Shown here: in pieces, positions 1-7,608 of the stretch
Layout: each line of letters begins with the position of its first letter
How positions within the stretch are numbered: the stretch's first letter is position 1
Assembly: GCA_025455015.1 (NCBI GenBank)
Contig: JALONI010000024.1
Span: forward strand, 1-34,083
From: Cyclobacteriaceae bacterium
Lineage (GTDB): Bacteria; Bacteroidota; Bacteroidia; Cytophagales; Cyclobacteriaceae
Reading direction: 5' to 3'
Length of the DNA: 34,083 nucleotides
Program-made: the position numbers and the translations under genes
The notes under the pieces: generated by a model
Told to the model about the DNA's origin: nothing
The model's input: the letters and a program-made list of their open reading frames with translations, nothing else
Database searches by the model: none

Positions 1-166
1 GGTTGTGCCACTGCGTGTCTTCCACTTTTTCGCCCTTGGCGTTTTTGTACGTGTCGGTGGTGGCCAGCGAGAAGGCGGCTTTTTTCTTGTCCTCGCCAAA
101 AATTTTCACTTCGGGGTCTTTGCCCAGGCGGCCGATCAGTTGTACGGAGTTTCTCAGACTTTTCAT
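1..166 (-). CDS. ssb: Single-stranded DNA-binding protein, N-terminal part (cut by window edge)
   Basis: The reverse strand reads M-K-S-L-R-N-S-V-Q-L-I-G-R-L-G-K-D-P-E-V from an ATG at 164-166, and continues with F-S-L-A-T-T-D-T-Y and E-D-T-Q-W-H-N. This is the N-terminal OB-fold strand pattern of bacterial SSB, with the typical V-x-L-I-G-R-L-G-x-D-P-E-V start and the T-x-W-H segment. Only 55 complete codons are inside the window; the rest lies beyond position 1. SSB coats single-stranded DNA during replication, repair and recombination as a tetramer, and its acidic C-terminal tail (not visible here) recruits partners. No Shine-Dalgarno sequence is evident. The family call is firm; whether this is the main chromosomal ssb or a mobile-element paralogue cannot be judged from the fragment. 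Confidence 0.9.
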   Translation of the reverse strand, partial: MKSLRNSVQLIGRLGKDPEVKIFGEDKKKAAFSLATTDTYKNAKGEKVEDTQWHN

Positions 167-610
167 GATTGTATTGGTTTTAGTTGAACATACGCCTCGG
201 GGGAGGCATGGCTTTTTTGACCGATGCCGTGGCAAAGCTCAGCCCGGGCCGGGGTGGGAGTCGTATGTTATCCGGTTACTTCCGATTTTAGCTGCGTGTA
301 CCCGTTTGCCTACGGATAAACCGCCCTGAAGTCTCTAAAAATGCGGTTTTGAAAACCGTCCGGGAAAACTTATTTTCGTTGGGAGAATGGGGGAGTTGCA
401 GGTATATGCGAGTGTAGCAACAGGGCTCGGAAATTTATGTTAAAAAAAAACATACAACAATTTTCTAACAAAGATTTCCCACGGGGACAATTGATCGGCC
501 TCACAGACGACTTGGACTTTGAATAATTTTAATGTGGGACAGATCAAAAAAATTAATGCGGCCGACCCTTCGCTTTTTTAAAAAGATTCTCCCCCGAATT
601 GCCCCGCGCA

Positions 611-691
611 TTTGGCACATGCCATAGCCCTGGCTACTGGCAGGCAGGCGCGCAAACCCACCGCACAACCAAAGCTATGGCAAGAGCCAAA
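611..691. repeat. 18-bp imperfect inverted repeat with 45-nt spacer
   Basis: Positions 611-628 and the reverse complement of 674-691 match at 15 of 18 bases; the three mismatches are together in the middle, and the inner 9 bases (TGCCATAGC) are perfect. The spacer contains the short direct repeat GGCAGGCAGG. It could fold as a stem-loop or be a dispersed REP/MITE-like element. It lies in the gene-poor stretch 167-1135. Apart from this repeat, the 726-750 palindrome, the antirepressor remnant and the terminator, I see nothing in that stretch. Confidence 0.5.
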
Positions 692-723
692 TCCCCACCG
701 CACCCCTCTGTACTAACCCCCTA

Positions 724-906
724 TTAGTTGTACGAAATTATCGTACAACTGAAATTGACGAAAGTAAGGCTGTTGCGCAACAAAGTGGAACGATTGCGGG
801 AAATGCAAGGAAGCAAATTGGGGCCAAGACAAGTAAAAAGATAGTGAGCAAGTTGAACGCCAAGAATATTGCAGAAGGTAAACCGAAAAGGAAGAAACTA
901 ACGTAA
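724..906 (+). pseudogene. 3' remnant of a Bro-N/DinD-like antirepressor gene
   Basis: The frame ending at TAA 904-906 reads T-T-E-I-D-E-S-K-A-V-A-Q-Q-S-G-T-I-A-G-N-A, then R-K-Q-I-G-A-K-T-S-K-K-I-V-S-K-L-N-A-K-N, and a basic tail. The pattern G-x-I-A-G-N-A-R-K-x-(I/L)-x-x-K-T-x-K-x-(I/V)-V-S is typical of the C-terminal end of prophage Bro-N antirepressors and DinD-like proteins. No start codon or N-terminal domain precedes it, so only about 50 codons of the 3' end survive. The intact terminator just after the stop supports a real former gene end on this strand. Family recall is by eye and moderately sure. Confidence 0.5.
726..750. repeat. Perfect 10-bp palindrome (possible operator)
   Basis: AGTTGTACGA at 726-735 and its exact reverse complement at 741-750 are separated by AATTA. 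An odd-length, AT-centred dyad of this size is what dimeric HTH repressors bind. It lies inside the open frame of the antirepressor-like remnant (724-906), so it may instead be where two pieces of DNA were joined. The symmetry is seen directly; an operator role is inference. Confidence 0.5.
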
Positions 907-926
907 ATTTTTTAAACTATTATTTC

Positions 927-955
927 AAGCCCTGAAACAGGGCTTTTTGTTTTTA
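927..955 (+). terminator. Rho-independent terminator after the antirepressor remnant
   Basis: AAGCCCTG (927-934), loop AAA, and CAGGGCTT (938-945) form a perfect 8-bp stem followed by a T-rich tract broken once by G. It lies 21 nt after the stop codon at 904-906. Confidence 0.8.
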
Positions 956-1135
956 CAACTTCACGGTTCAAAGGAAAACGTATGATCGGGCCTCTTTTGC
1001 CAAGGTTCATTATTGAAGATAAGAAAGGAAGGAGAATTCAGTTTTTGTACGTTCTGTAACACAGGGCAAATGGGGTCGCTTCAAACCGGCATCGTTAATC
1101 CGGTTATTGCTATGGCGCCCATCGGAAAGGTTCGG

Positions 1136-4100
1136 TCACCGCGCCAGCACCACCCGAAACACTTCGCCCCGGTCGGTTTGAATCACGTACGTGCCGTTGG
1201 TGAGGTGGGCGGGTAGTGTCACCGTGTCCACCGCGTCAGCCGACTGCCACAACACCAGGCCCCAGGCTGTCGAGAGCCGCACCTTCCGTTGCTTGGTCAA
1301 ATGCACTACCTCGATAGCCGGGTTGGGGTAGACATGCAGGATTTCTTCATCCACGGTGGCGAACACTACTTCGGAGAACTCCTCTGCGCCATCGTCATCG
1401 ACCATCTGCAATCGGTAATACCATTTGCCGGGGGGCGGGTTCACATCGATAAACCGGTACGACAACGGTGTTAGCGAGAAGCCTGCCGCGGCCACACGGC
1501 CGATGGTTTGAAACGTGGTACCCGTGGCACTGCGCTGCACGTTAAAGTGATCGCTGCGCACTTCCGAGGCGGTGCGCCACCGCACGTGTATGCCTTCGCG
1601 CTCGCGCTGCGCCTCCAGCATCACCAACTCCACGGGCAGCGGATTGGAGAAGGTAGTGGAGCCCAGTGCAAACGGGCTGAACGAAGCGAGTCGGTCGGCC
1701 GAGGTGACGGTGCCCGCGCTGGAAGCCCCGCTGAAGTCACCCTGCCCATGACTTACCCATTGCGTGCCGTTCCAGCGCGCCACGTGCAAGGTGGTGGGGT
1801 CCGTCACATACGGTGCAGCGCAGTCGGCCGCACGCCAATGGAGGGTGACAAACACGTCCGAACTCCCGGCCGTGCGGTCGAGTGTCCAGTACTCGCAGCG
1901 GCTGACGGTGACCAATGGCTCGGCATAGGTGGCCGCTTCACCAAAGGGCTGGGCTGCGCGCACAAAGCGGGCGGTGAACACATCGGTCGGCAAGGCCGGA
2001 TCGCTGATGGCTAGCGGTCGGTACACGCCTCCGTCACCTACAGGAAAGGTGAAACCCTGGTTTCCCTGTTTTTCTACGGGGCCTTCGACATAACTGACGT
2101 CAGAAGCACCCGTTGCGGTGGCGCCATTCAAGAGGCGAAGCGGATGCGTATCGCTGGCGCGGATGATGCCGCGCGTGAGCGTGAGGGCGGTAGCCACGGA
2201 AAAGGGCGTACTCAGTTTGATGATGCCCGCACCTTTGTCGACCTCCAAACGGTGAAGCGTGAGGCGCCCCGAGCCGGTGCCCAGGATGTCCTGGTCAGCC
2301 GCACCTTCGAAGCGCACGAGTCCTTCCGTGGGCGAAGTGCCCATCACCACATCGGTATTGCTGTCAACGGTCAGCGATCCGCGAAAGCGACACGTGCCCG
2401 CGGCACACGGCTGCAACACGCCTGTTTCATTGGCGAAGGATGCGAGGCGGTGAAAGACATTTTCGGCCAGTTGGAATGTGCCCGAAGCAGAGGTGTTGCG
2501 CACAAACACGCTGTCTTGAAAGTTGGATGATGAAACCAAAAGATCGCCCGGGCCTGTTCGGGTAAGGTCGGTACGCCTGGCAAAAGCACCGGTAATGGTA
2601 CTGGTTGAGGCGCCTGTCAAACTCATGGTGACGCGTTCGTTGAATTGATTTCCGCTGCCGGAGAGCAGGGTGGGTAGGGTAAGCCGGAAGCGGGTGTTGA
2701 ACGTGCAGTTGGTGAGGCTGAGCGTAAGCGAGCCGGAAAGCGTTCGGTTGACGTTATTTAGTCGCCCGTGAGCGATTAGGTTCTTGAGGACCACGTTGCC
2801 CACGGAGGTGTCTGTAATTTCCATGCGCGCGGTGGCTTCGAGGGTGGCGGTGCCGCCAGCCGCTCCGGTGCTGATGGTGCCGTTCTGAAAGTTGGCGAAC
2901 TCCACATAGTTTAAGAAGACGGTGCTGCCCTCGGAGGCGAGGTTGATGGAACCGGTGGACTGATTGTAGACATAGAAATTTCCATGACGGTTGGTACCGC
3001 GGCCGGTGATGGTGCCCGCGTTGTTGGTGTTGCCAAGATTTATAGAGCCCGGGGCATCGATGGCTTGAAGGGTGAGCAAGCCGGAGCCGCTGCGTAAGAT
3101 GCTGCACGTCCACAGCGGATCGAACGTGCCGGAGATGACGCTGGCCTCGCTGCCGGTAAGCTCAAGCAGAAAATCGTTGTTAAAGCGGTTGCCGCTGCCG
3201 CAGTTTAAAACAGGCAGCGTAAGCCAGAAGCGATTATTAAACGTGCAGTTCGTGAGGCTGACCGCAAGCGAGCCGGTGAGCGTTCGGTTGATTGGGTTGA
3301 TCGATCCGTTGGCAATAAAGTTGTTGAGGGCGATGGTGCCCACGGAGGTGTCTGTGATTTGCATGCGCGCGGTGGCTTCGAGGGTAGCGGTACCGCCAGC
3401 TGCTCCGGTGCTGATTGTGCCGTTCTGAAAGTTGGCGAACTCCACATAGTTTAAGAAGACGGTGCTGCCCTCTGAGGCGAGGTTGATGGACGCGGTGGCG
3501 AGGTTGTAGACATAGAAGTTTCCATGGCGGTTAGTGCCGCGGCCAGTAATGGTGCCCGCATCGTTGGTGTTGTTGAGGTTTACAAAGCCTGGGGCATCTA
3601 TGGATTGAAGGGTGAGTGATCCGGAGCCGCTGCGCAAGATGCTGCACGTCCACAGCGGATCGAACGTGCCGGAGATGACGCTGGCCTCGCTGCCGGTAAG
3701 CTCGACCAGAAACTCGCTGTTGAAGCGGTTACCGCTGCCGCAGTTTAAAACAGGCAGCGTAAGCCAGAAGCGATTGTTAAACGTGCAGTTCGTGAGGCTG
3801 AGTGCAAGCGAGCCGGTGAGCGTTCGGTTGATTGGGTTGATCGATCCGTTGGCAACCAAGTTGTTGAGGGCGATGGTGCCTATGGAGGTGTCCGTGATTT
3901 GCATGCGCGCGGTGGCTTCGAGGGTGGCGGTGCCGCCAGCCGCTCCGGTGCTGATGGTGCCGGTCTGAAAGTTGGCGAACTCCACGTAGTTTAAAAAGAC
4001 GGTGCTGCCCTCTGAGGCGAGGTTGATGGACGCTGTGGCGAGGTTGTAAACATAGAAGTTTCCATGGCGGTTAGTGCCGCGGCCAGTGATGGTGCCCGCG

Positions 4101-5254
4101 TTGTTGGTGTTGTTGAGGTTTACAAAGCCCGGGGCATCCATAGCTTGAAGGGTGAGTGATCCGGAGCCGCTGCGCAAGATGCTGCACGTCCACAGCGGAT
4201 CGAACGTGCCGGAGATGACGCTGGCCTCGCTGCCAGTAAGTTCAACCAGAAACTCGTTGTTAAAGCGGTTGCCGCTGCCGCAGACAAGGCCTGGCAGCGA
4301 CAGGTCGAGCGAGCGGTTGAAAACACATTGACTTAGGATTAACCGGGTTGTTCCCGTCAACGTGGTACCCGAGGCGGCAAACCATCCCTCGGCTGTGAGA
4401 CGAGAGATGTCGAATGTGCCCAGGCCGGTGTCGGTCATCTCTACGCGAGCGGTGGTGGCGGCCGTTGCAGTGCCTCCGCCTGCGCCCAGGCTGATGGTGC
4501 TGTTTTGCAGATTTTGGAGGGAGACATCGTTCACAAACGTGCTTGGCCCGCCTGCATAGGCCAGTTGCATGGGCGAGAGCGCATCGTTGATGAAAAACGT
4601 ACTCCCGTTATACGTTTCGGTTCCCTGGCTCCGCACCTCGCCCGCGTTGTTTTGGTTTCGGATGGTGATAGCCTGATAGGAGTTTGAGTCGAAGATAAGG
4701 TTGCCCAAACCGGTGCGTGTAAATCGGGCGATGGCGGTAAATACCGTTGCCGTGACGGAGCTCAGGGCTGTGCCGGTAACGGTCAGCGATACATTTTGCA
4801 ACGTGCTGTTTGCCAGTTGGAGGTTGTCTGCGACACCCATCAAAGCAATGGCCAGGTCCGAGGTTTGAATCAGAACGTCACCCCCCTGCATGTAAACCAC
4901 TCCGTTTTGCATGGGTGTTTGTCGGTTGGTCAGCACGGTGGTGTTCAGCGTGTCGCCATTCAGGTCGATGAGGCCTGTATAGCCGGTGTCGAAGAGCAAT
5001 AAACGAATCGTTACGTCAGCGATGTCTACTGTGCAGACGGCTGGACCTTGTGCATCAAAGATGGCGTCATCGCCCGGGCCGGGCACACCGGCCCCGCCAC
5101 TGCCCCCGCTGGTGAGCGCCCAGTTTTGCGGATCGCTCCAATTACCCGCGGCCGTTTGCCCCACCCAATAATAGGGCACGGCCCAACTGTGCAGTGCAAA
5201 AAAGAAGATTAAACCGACCAACCATAGCCTTTTGAAAACAAGACACTCTTTCAT
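1136..5254 (-). CDS. Large secreted repeat protein with type IX secretion sorting domain
   Basis: 1372 aa. The N-terminus has a signal peptide (basic start, hydrophobic W-L-V-G-L-I-F-F-F-A-L, A-x-A-like end near residue 25). It is followed by Y-Y-W-V-G-Q-T-A-A-G-N-W-S-D-P-x-N-W, a common opening of Bacteroidota surface proteins. The central part is rich in T, S, N and G and looks like a parallel beta-helix. It contains three near-identical 180-residue repeats (about residues 324-863) and weaker copies on both sides. Residues from about 1190 have the family's L-P-V-E-L...W-x-T-A-S-E...F-x-V-x-R-S pattern and an F-x-D-x-x-P-P-x-G-x-x-Y-Y-R-L segment. The C-terminus begins V-Y-P-N-P-A and ends in short beta strands with G-T-Y-V-I-Q-T, a T9SS type A (Por) sorting domain. 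It is probably exported through the Sec and T9SS machineries and anchored or released outside the cell, perhaps as an adhesin; no enzyme motif is seen. It is monocistronic, with an ATG start. Confidence 0.85.
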   Translation of the reverse strand: MKECLVFKRLWLVGLIFFFALHSWAVPYYWVGQTAAGNWSDPQNWALTSGGSGGAGVPGPGDDAIFDAQGPAVCTVDIADVTIRLLLFDTGYTGLIDLNGDTLNTTVLTNRQTPMQNGVVYMQGGDVLIQTSDLAIALMGVADNLQLANSTLQNVSLTVTGTALSSVTATVFTAIARFTRTGLGNLIFDSNSYQAITIRNQNNAGEVRSQGTETYNGSTFFINDALSPMQLAYAGGPSTFVNDVSLQNLQNSTISLGAGGGTATAATTARVEMTDTGLGTFDISRLTAEGWFAASGTTLTGTTRLILSQCVFNRSLDLSLPGLVCGSGNRFNNEFLVELTGSEASVISGTFDPLWTCSILRSGSGSLTLQAMDAPGFVNLNNTNNAGTITGRGTNRHGNFYVYNLATASINLASEGSTVFLNYVEFANFQTGTISTGAAGGTATLEATARMQITDTSIGTIALNNLVANGSINPINRTLTGSLALSLTNCTFNNRFWLTLPVLNCGSGNRFNSEFLVELTGSEASVISGTFDPLWTCSILRSGSGSLTLQSIDAPGFVNLNNTNDAGTITGRGTNRHGNFYVYNLATASINLASEGSTVFLNYVEFANFQNGTISTGAAGGTATLEATARMQITDTSVGTIALNNFIANGSINPINRTLTGSLAVSLTNCTFNNRFWLTLPVLNCGSGNRFNNDFLLELTGSEASVISGTFDPLWTCSILRSGSGLLTLQAIDAPGSINLGNTNNAGTITGRGTNRHGNFYVYNQSTGSINLASEGSTVFLNYVEFANFQNGTISTGAAGGTATLEATARMEITDTSVGNVVLKNLIAHGRLNNVNRTLSGSLTLSLTNCTFNTRFRLTLPTLLSGSGNQFNERVTMSLTGASTSTITGAFARRTDLTRTGPGDLLVSSSNFQDSVFVRNTSASGTFQLAENVFHRLASFANETGVLQPCAAGTCRFRGSLTVDSNTDVVMGTSPTEGLVRFEGAADQDILGTGSGRLTLHRLEVDKGAGIIKLSTPFSVATALTLTRGIIRASDTHPLRLLNGATATGASDVSYVEGPVEKQGNQGFTFPVGDGGVYRPLAISDPALPTDVFTARFVRAAQPFGEAATYAEPLVTVSRCEYWTLDRTAGSSDVFVTLHWRAADCAAPYVTDPTTLHVARWNGTQWVSHGQGDFSGASSAGTVTSADRLASFSPFALGSTTFSNPLPVELVMLEAQREREGIHVRWRTASEVRSDHFNVQRSATGTTFQTIGRVAAAGFSLTPLSYRFIDVNPPPGKWYYRLQMVDDDGAEEFSEVVFATVDEEILHVYPNPAIEVVHLTKQRKVRLSTAWGLVLWQSADAVDTVTLPAHLTNGTYVIQTDRGEVFRVVLAR
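2664..4283. repeat. Three tandem 540-bp near-identical repeats inside the T9SS protein gene
   Basis: The marker CCGCTGCCG recurs at about 4272, 3732, 3192 and (diverged) 2652, exactly 540 bp apart. The block GGATCGAACGTGCCGGAGAT recurs at 3117, 3657 and 4197. The unit is 180 codons, so copy number can change without breaking the frame. Third-position differences are few, suggesting recent duplication or ongoing gene conversion. Confidence 0.9.
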
Positions 5255-5813
5255 GAAGGCCTGCGATATCAGAAATGTGATAGACGTGACTCAAAGGTGC
5301 TGGCTTTCGCGCGGGAATACCTCCCCTAAAAAGAGGATTTTGGCGTGTAGAGGGTTGACGCATGAGCCCCATCGCGGACGCTGAAGGAAGGAAGCCATCA
5401 GTTTACGCTGTCGCGTGCCCCCCACGCGGGGCTTCACTACCGAAGGGGAACTCCGGAAGCACCGTTGGTATTAACTCCTTGCGACCGTTGTCCCAGTATT
5501 TACCTGGAGTGCGTGGCGGTCAAACCCTAACTCTGTTATTGTTCTTGCGTCCTGGCCAGTCAGCAAAAGGTTTCGTCATTCCATGGTTGACCTGCGCCCC
5601 AAGCATACGTTTATCATCACACCGTTTGAGGCAGACTATCTTTCAAAAGAAAGAATACGCAGGGTTTGCCTAAACACGTTTATCCGGAAATACCTGCCCC
5701 GCCTCGGATAGCAGGCTGGTCAAACTCAATGCCTTTCTCTATCTTTCGACTTCAATTTTTTTCTTATCCCCGAGTCCAAAACATATCGCGATGAAGCCAC
5801 GCTGGTAGCTGCG
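5255..5813. other. Divergent intergenic region without a recognisable gene
   Basis: 559 bp separate the minus-strand T9SS protein gene from the plus-strand sigma factor gene. It must hold the promoters of both. I see a short GC hairpin near 5413-5427 but no convincing gene, riboswitch class or promoter box. An open frame at 5362-5673 has no family features and an arginine/leucine/proline-rich composition typical of chance frames. Confidence 0.5.
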
Positions 5814-6329
5814 TTGAAAAACAAGGACACTAAGGCGCTGGACTATCTATATGATCACTACGCGGCTGCGCTCTACGGCTCGGTGGTGCGGATTGTCAAA
5901 AACGAAGACATTGCCAGCGAGGTGCTGCAAGACGTGTTTCTGAAGATATGGGAGCGGATCGGCAGCTATGATCCCGGCAAGGGACGTCTGTTTACCTGGA
6001 TGATCAACGTGGCGCGCAACCATGCCATCGACAAAACGCGCTCGCGCGAAGTGATCAAAAGCCGGAAAACCGATGACATCGATTTGCTCGTACATAAAAT
6101 TGATCGCACCGAAACGGGGGAAACCCATACCGATACGATTGGACTGACCGAGGTGCTGAACCGCCTTACGCCCGACCAACGGTTTGTGGTAGACTATCTC
6201 TATCTGAAAGGCTATACGCACACGGAGCTGGCCGAGGAGTTTAACATACCCCTGGGTACCGTCAAAACCCGGCTGCGCGCGGCCATGATGGAATTGCGAA
6301 GCTTATTGAACGTAGAAGACAAAGAGTGA
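5814..6329 (+). CDS. ECF-subfamily RNA polymerase sigma factor
   Basis: 171 aa from a TTG at 5814. Region 2 is clear: L-D-Y-L-Y-D-H-Y-A-A-A-L-Y-G, then V-L-Q-D-V-F-L-K-I-W and S-Y-D-P-G-K-G-R-L-F-T-W-M, which binds core polymerase and the -10 element. Region 4 near residues 115-165 has L-T-P-D-Q-R, G-Y-T-H-T-E-L-A-E-E, and I-P-L-G-T-V-K-T-R-L-R-A, the -35-binding helix-turn-helix. The next gene encodes its likely anti-sigma factor and overlaps by four bases, the usual co-transcribed pair. The start is uncertain: the frame is open back to a TAG at 5709-5711 and lacks an ATG, while an ATG at 5729 lies in another frame separated by a run of seven T. The N-terminus may be a few residues longer than annotated. 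Confidence 0.9.
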   Translation: MKNKDTKALDYLYDHYAAALYGSVVRIVKNEDIASEVLQDVFLKIWERIGSYDPGKGRLFTWMINVARNHAIDKTRSREVIKSRKTDDIDLLVHKIDRTETGETHTDTIGLTEVLNRLTPDQRFVVDYLYLKGYTHTELAEEFNIPLGTVKTRLRAAMMELRSLLNVEDKE

Positions 6330-7114
6330 ACGTACAAGAGTACATAGCGAGTGGAGTGTTGGAAGTCTATGCCTTGGGCGACTTACCCGCGCACGAACGT
6401 GCCCAGGTAGAGGAGAACATTGTACGCTATCCGGCTTTGCGCGAAGAACTGGCCCGCATTGAATGGACGCAAGCCGCGCTGCTGAAGCAGGCATCGATCG
6501 CGCCTCCGGCAGCGGTAAAGCAACACCTGATGCAACGACTGGCCCCCCCTGCGCGCGAAGGCCAAACCGTAGGCTGGGTGCCTGCCTACTGGCGCTTGGC
6601 TGCGGCCGCGTCCATCGTGTTGGCCGTGGTGGCCGGCTACCTGGCCTTCTATTACAGGGCCCAATGGGTGCGCTCGCAGGTGGCCTTGAACGAATATATG
6701 GCGCAAAACCAGCAAATGGCGCAGAACTATAACACCGTAAACGAACGGTTGGACAAACTGCAGGCCGATCTGGCCATCATCGAAAATACCCAGTTCACCA
6801 AGGTGGTGATGACGGGTACACAAAACGATCCGCAGGCACAGGCCTCGGTGTATTGGAACAAAACCACCGAAGAAGTGTACGTCAGCATTCAGTCGCTGAA
6901 AGGCATCGCCCGGGAAAATCAATATCAGTTGTGGGCGTTGGTAGACGGCAAGCCGGTGGATGCGGGGGTCTTTGATGGCGGCTTCACCGGGCTGCTCAAG
7001 CTCAAAAACGTGAAGGGCGCACAGGCCTTTGCCATTACGGTGGAGACACGGGGCGGAGTGGCTTCACCCACCCTCTCGGCCATGCAGGTGATTGGCGCAC
7101 TGCCCCGCGGGTAG
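6326..7114 (+). CDS. Anti-sigma factor, RskA C-terminal family
   Basis: 262 aa. Its GTG start (6326) overlaps the sigma factor stop in GTGA, so the two are translationally coupled. Residues 1-80 form a cytosolic helical zinc-less anti-sigma-like region (Y-I-A-S-G-V-L-E-V-Y-A-L-G-D-L then E-R-A-Q-V-E at the family position). One membrane helix follows (about residues 93-110, L-A-A-A-A-S-I-V-L-A-V-V-A-G-Y-L). Next comes a coiled-coil-prone stretch rich in N and Q (about 115-155). The C-terminal RskA domain has A-S-V-Y-W-N, Y-Q-L-W-A-L-V-D-G-K-P-V-D-A-G and F-A-I-T-V-E-T-R-G-G. It would hold the sigma factor at the inner membrane until a periplasmic signal triggers release. Homologues in this phylum commonly pair with this sigma group. 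The trigger is unknown. Confidence 0.88.
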   Translation: MNVQEYIASGVLEVYALGDLPAHERAQVEENIVRYPALREELARIEWTQAALLKQASIAPPAAVKQHLMQRLAPPAREGQTVGWVPAYWRLAAAASIVLAVVAGYLAFYYRAQWVRSQVALNEYMAQNQQMAQNYNTVNERLDKLQADLAIIENTQFTKVVMTGTQNDPQAQASVYWNKTTEEVYVSIQSLKGIARENQYQLWALVDGKPVDAGVFDGGFTGLLKLKNVKGAQAFAITVETRGGVASPTLSAMQVIGALPRG

Positions 7115-7276
7115 CCTGCATAGTTACTTTGCGGTCGTTTTTTGGATATACGGGAACTTGTTCTTATCGGTTTTGGTAGTAGTTCACCGGCCCGGGCCGA
7201 CCGTTGGGCTGGAAAAAGATCGATTGGGAGGCATATACGGCTACTTTACGGGTATCAACTGTTCAAGCTATGCCCT

Positions 7277-7393
7277 ATGAAAATGTTACCGGTTCGTTTT
7301 TATCATCAGCGTGCGCGTATCTTCGCGGTCTTGCTGGTGGTCAGTTTGGTGGTTTATTTCTTAATTAAATACAGCAGGGCAGCCCTCGAATGA
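7277..7393 (+). CDS. Tiny single-pass membrane protein, first of a tandem pair
   Basis: 38 aa from the ATG at 7277. It has a basic N-terminal segment with P-V-R-F-Y-H-Q-R-A-R-I-F, then one hydrophobic helix (A-V-L-L-V-V-S-L-V-V-Y-F-L-I), then a short K-Y-S-R tail. The stop overlaps the start of the next small gene in ATGA. The next product shares P-V-(R/K)-x-Y-x-x-R-A-R-(I/V)-F followed by a membrane helix, so the two appear to be paralogues. No family is recognised. An upstream ATG at 7142 in frame would add 45 residues that look like chance coding. Confidence 0.5.
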   Translation: MKMLPVRFYHQRARIFAVLLVVSLVVYFLIKYSRAALE

Positions 7394-7521
7394 CGCAACG
7401 AAAAAAAACCATGATGCCCGTGAAAGGCTATTTCGTCCGCGCACGCGTGTTTGGCTGGATCATGTTGACCCTCCTGGTCGGCTATGGACTGTACATCGCC
7501 TATCGCTATTTCACTGACTGA
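7390..7521 (+). CDS. Tiny single-pass membrane protein, second of a tandem pair
   Basis: 43 aa; start ATG at 7390 overlaps the previous stop. The sequence runs M-T-Q-R-K-K-T-M-M-P-V-K-G-Y-F-V-R-A-R-V, then F-G-W-I-M-L-T-L-L-V-G-Y-G-L-Y-I-A, one membrane span, ending Y-R-Y-F-T-D. It aligns without gaps to the preceding 38-aa product over P-V-x-x-Y-x-x-R-A-R-x-F and the helix. Translation could also begin at the internal ATG pair (codons 8-9), making the two products nearly equal in length. The similarity and the coupled start argue for real genes. Function unknown. Confidence 0.5.
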   Translation: MTQRKKTMMPVKGYFVRARVFGWIMLTLLVGYGLYIAYRYFTD

Positions 7522-7608
7522 GGGCATCGTATCTCTTTGATTTAGTCGGTTTCGTTTCGGCCGTGCGCTCTTCGCAGGTGTTGGCATTCCTTTTTATCTT
7601 TCGGGCAT

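Noticed and set aside
3-329. Open frame on the plus strand over the window start
   Set aside because: It is the antisense of ssb up to 166, and the remainder has no family features.
2664-4283. Repeats considered as a CRISPR or an insertion-sequence array
   Set aside because: The units are 540 bp, contiguous, and coding within one open frame, with no spacers or transposase.
5400-5530. Possible riboswitch or structured RNA upstream of the sigma gene
   Set aside because: Small GC hairpins are present, but no conserved core of a known class could be matched, and the region is 300 bp away from the start codon.
5362-5673. 103-codon plus-strand frame before the sigma gene
   Set aside because: No recognisable motif, and the composition fits a chance frame in non-coding DNA; kept as intergenic.
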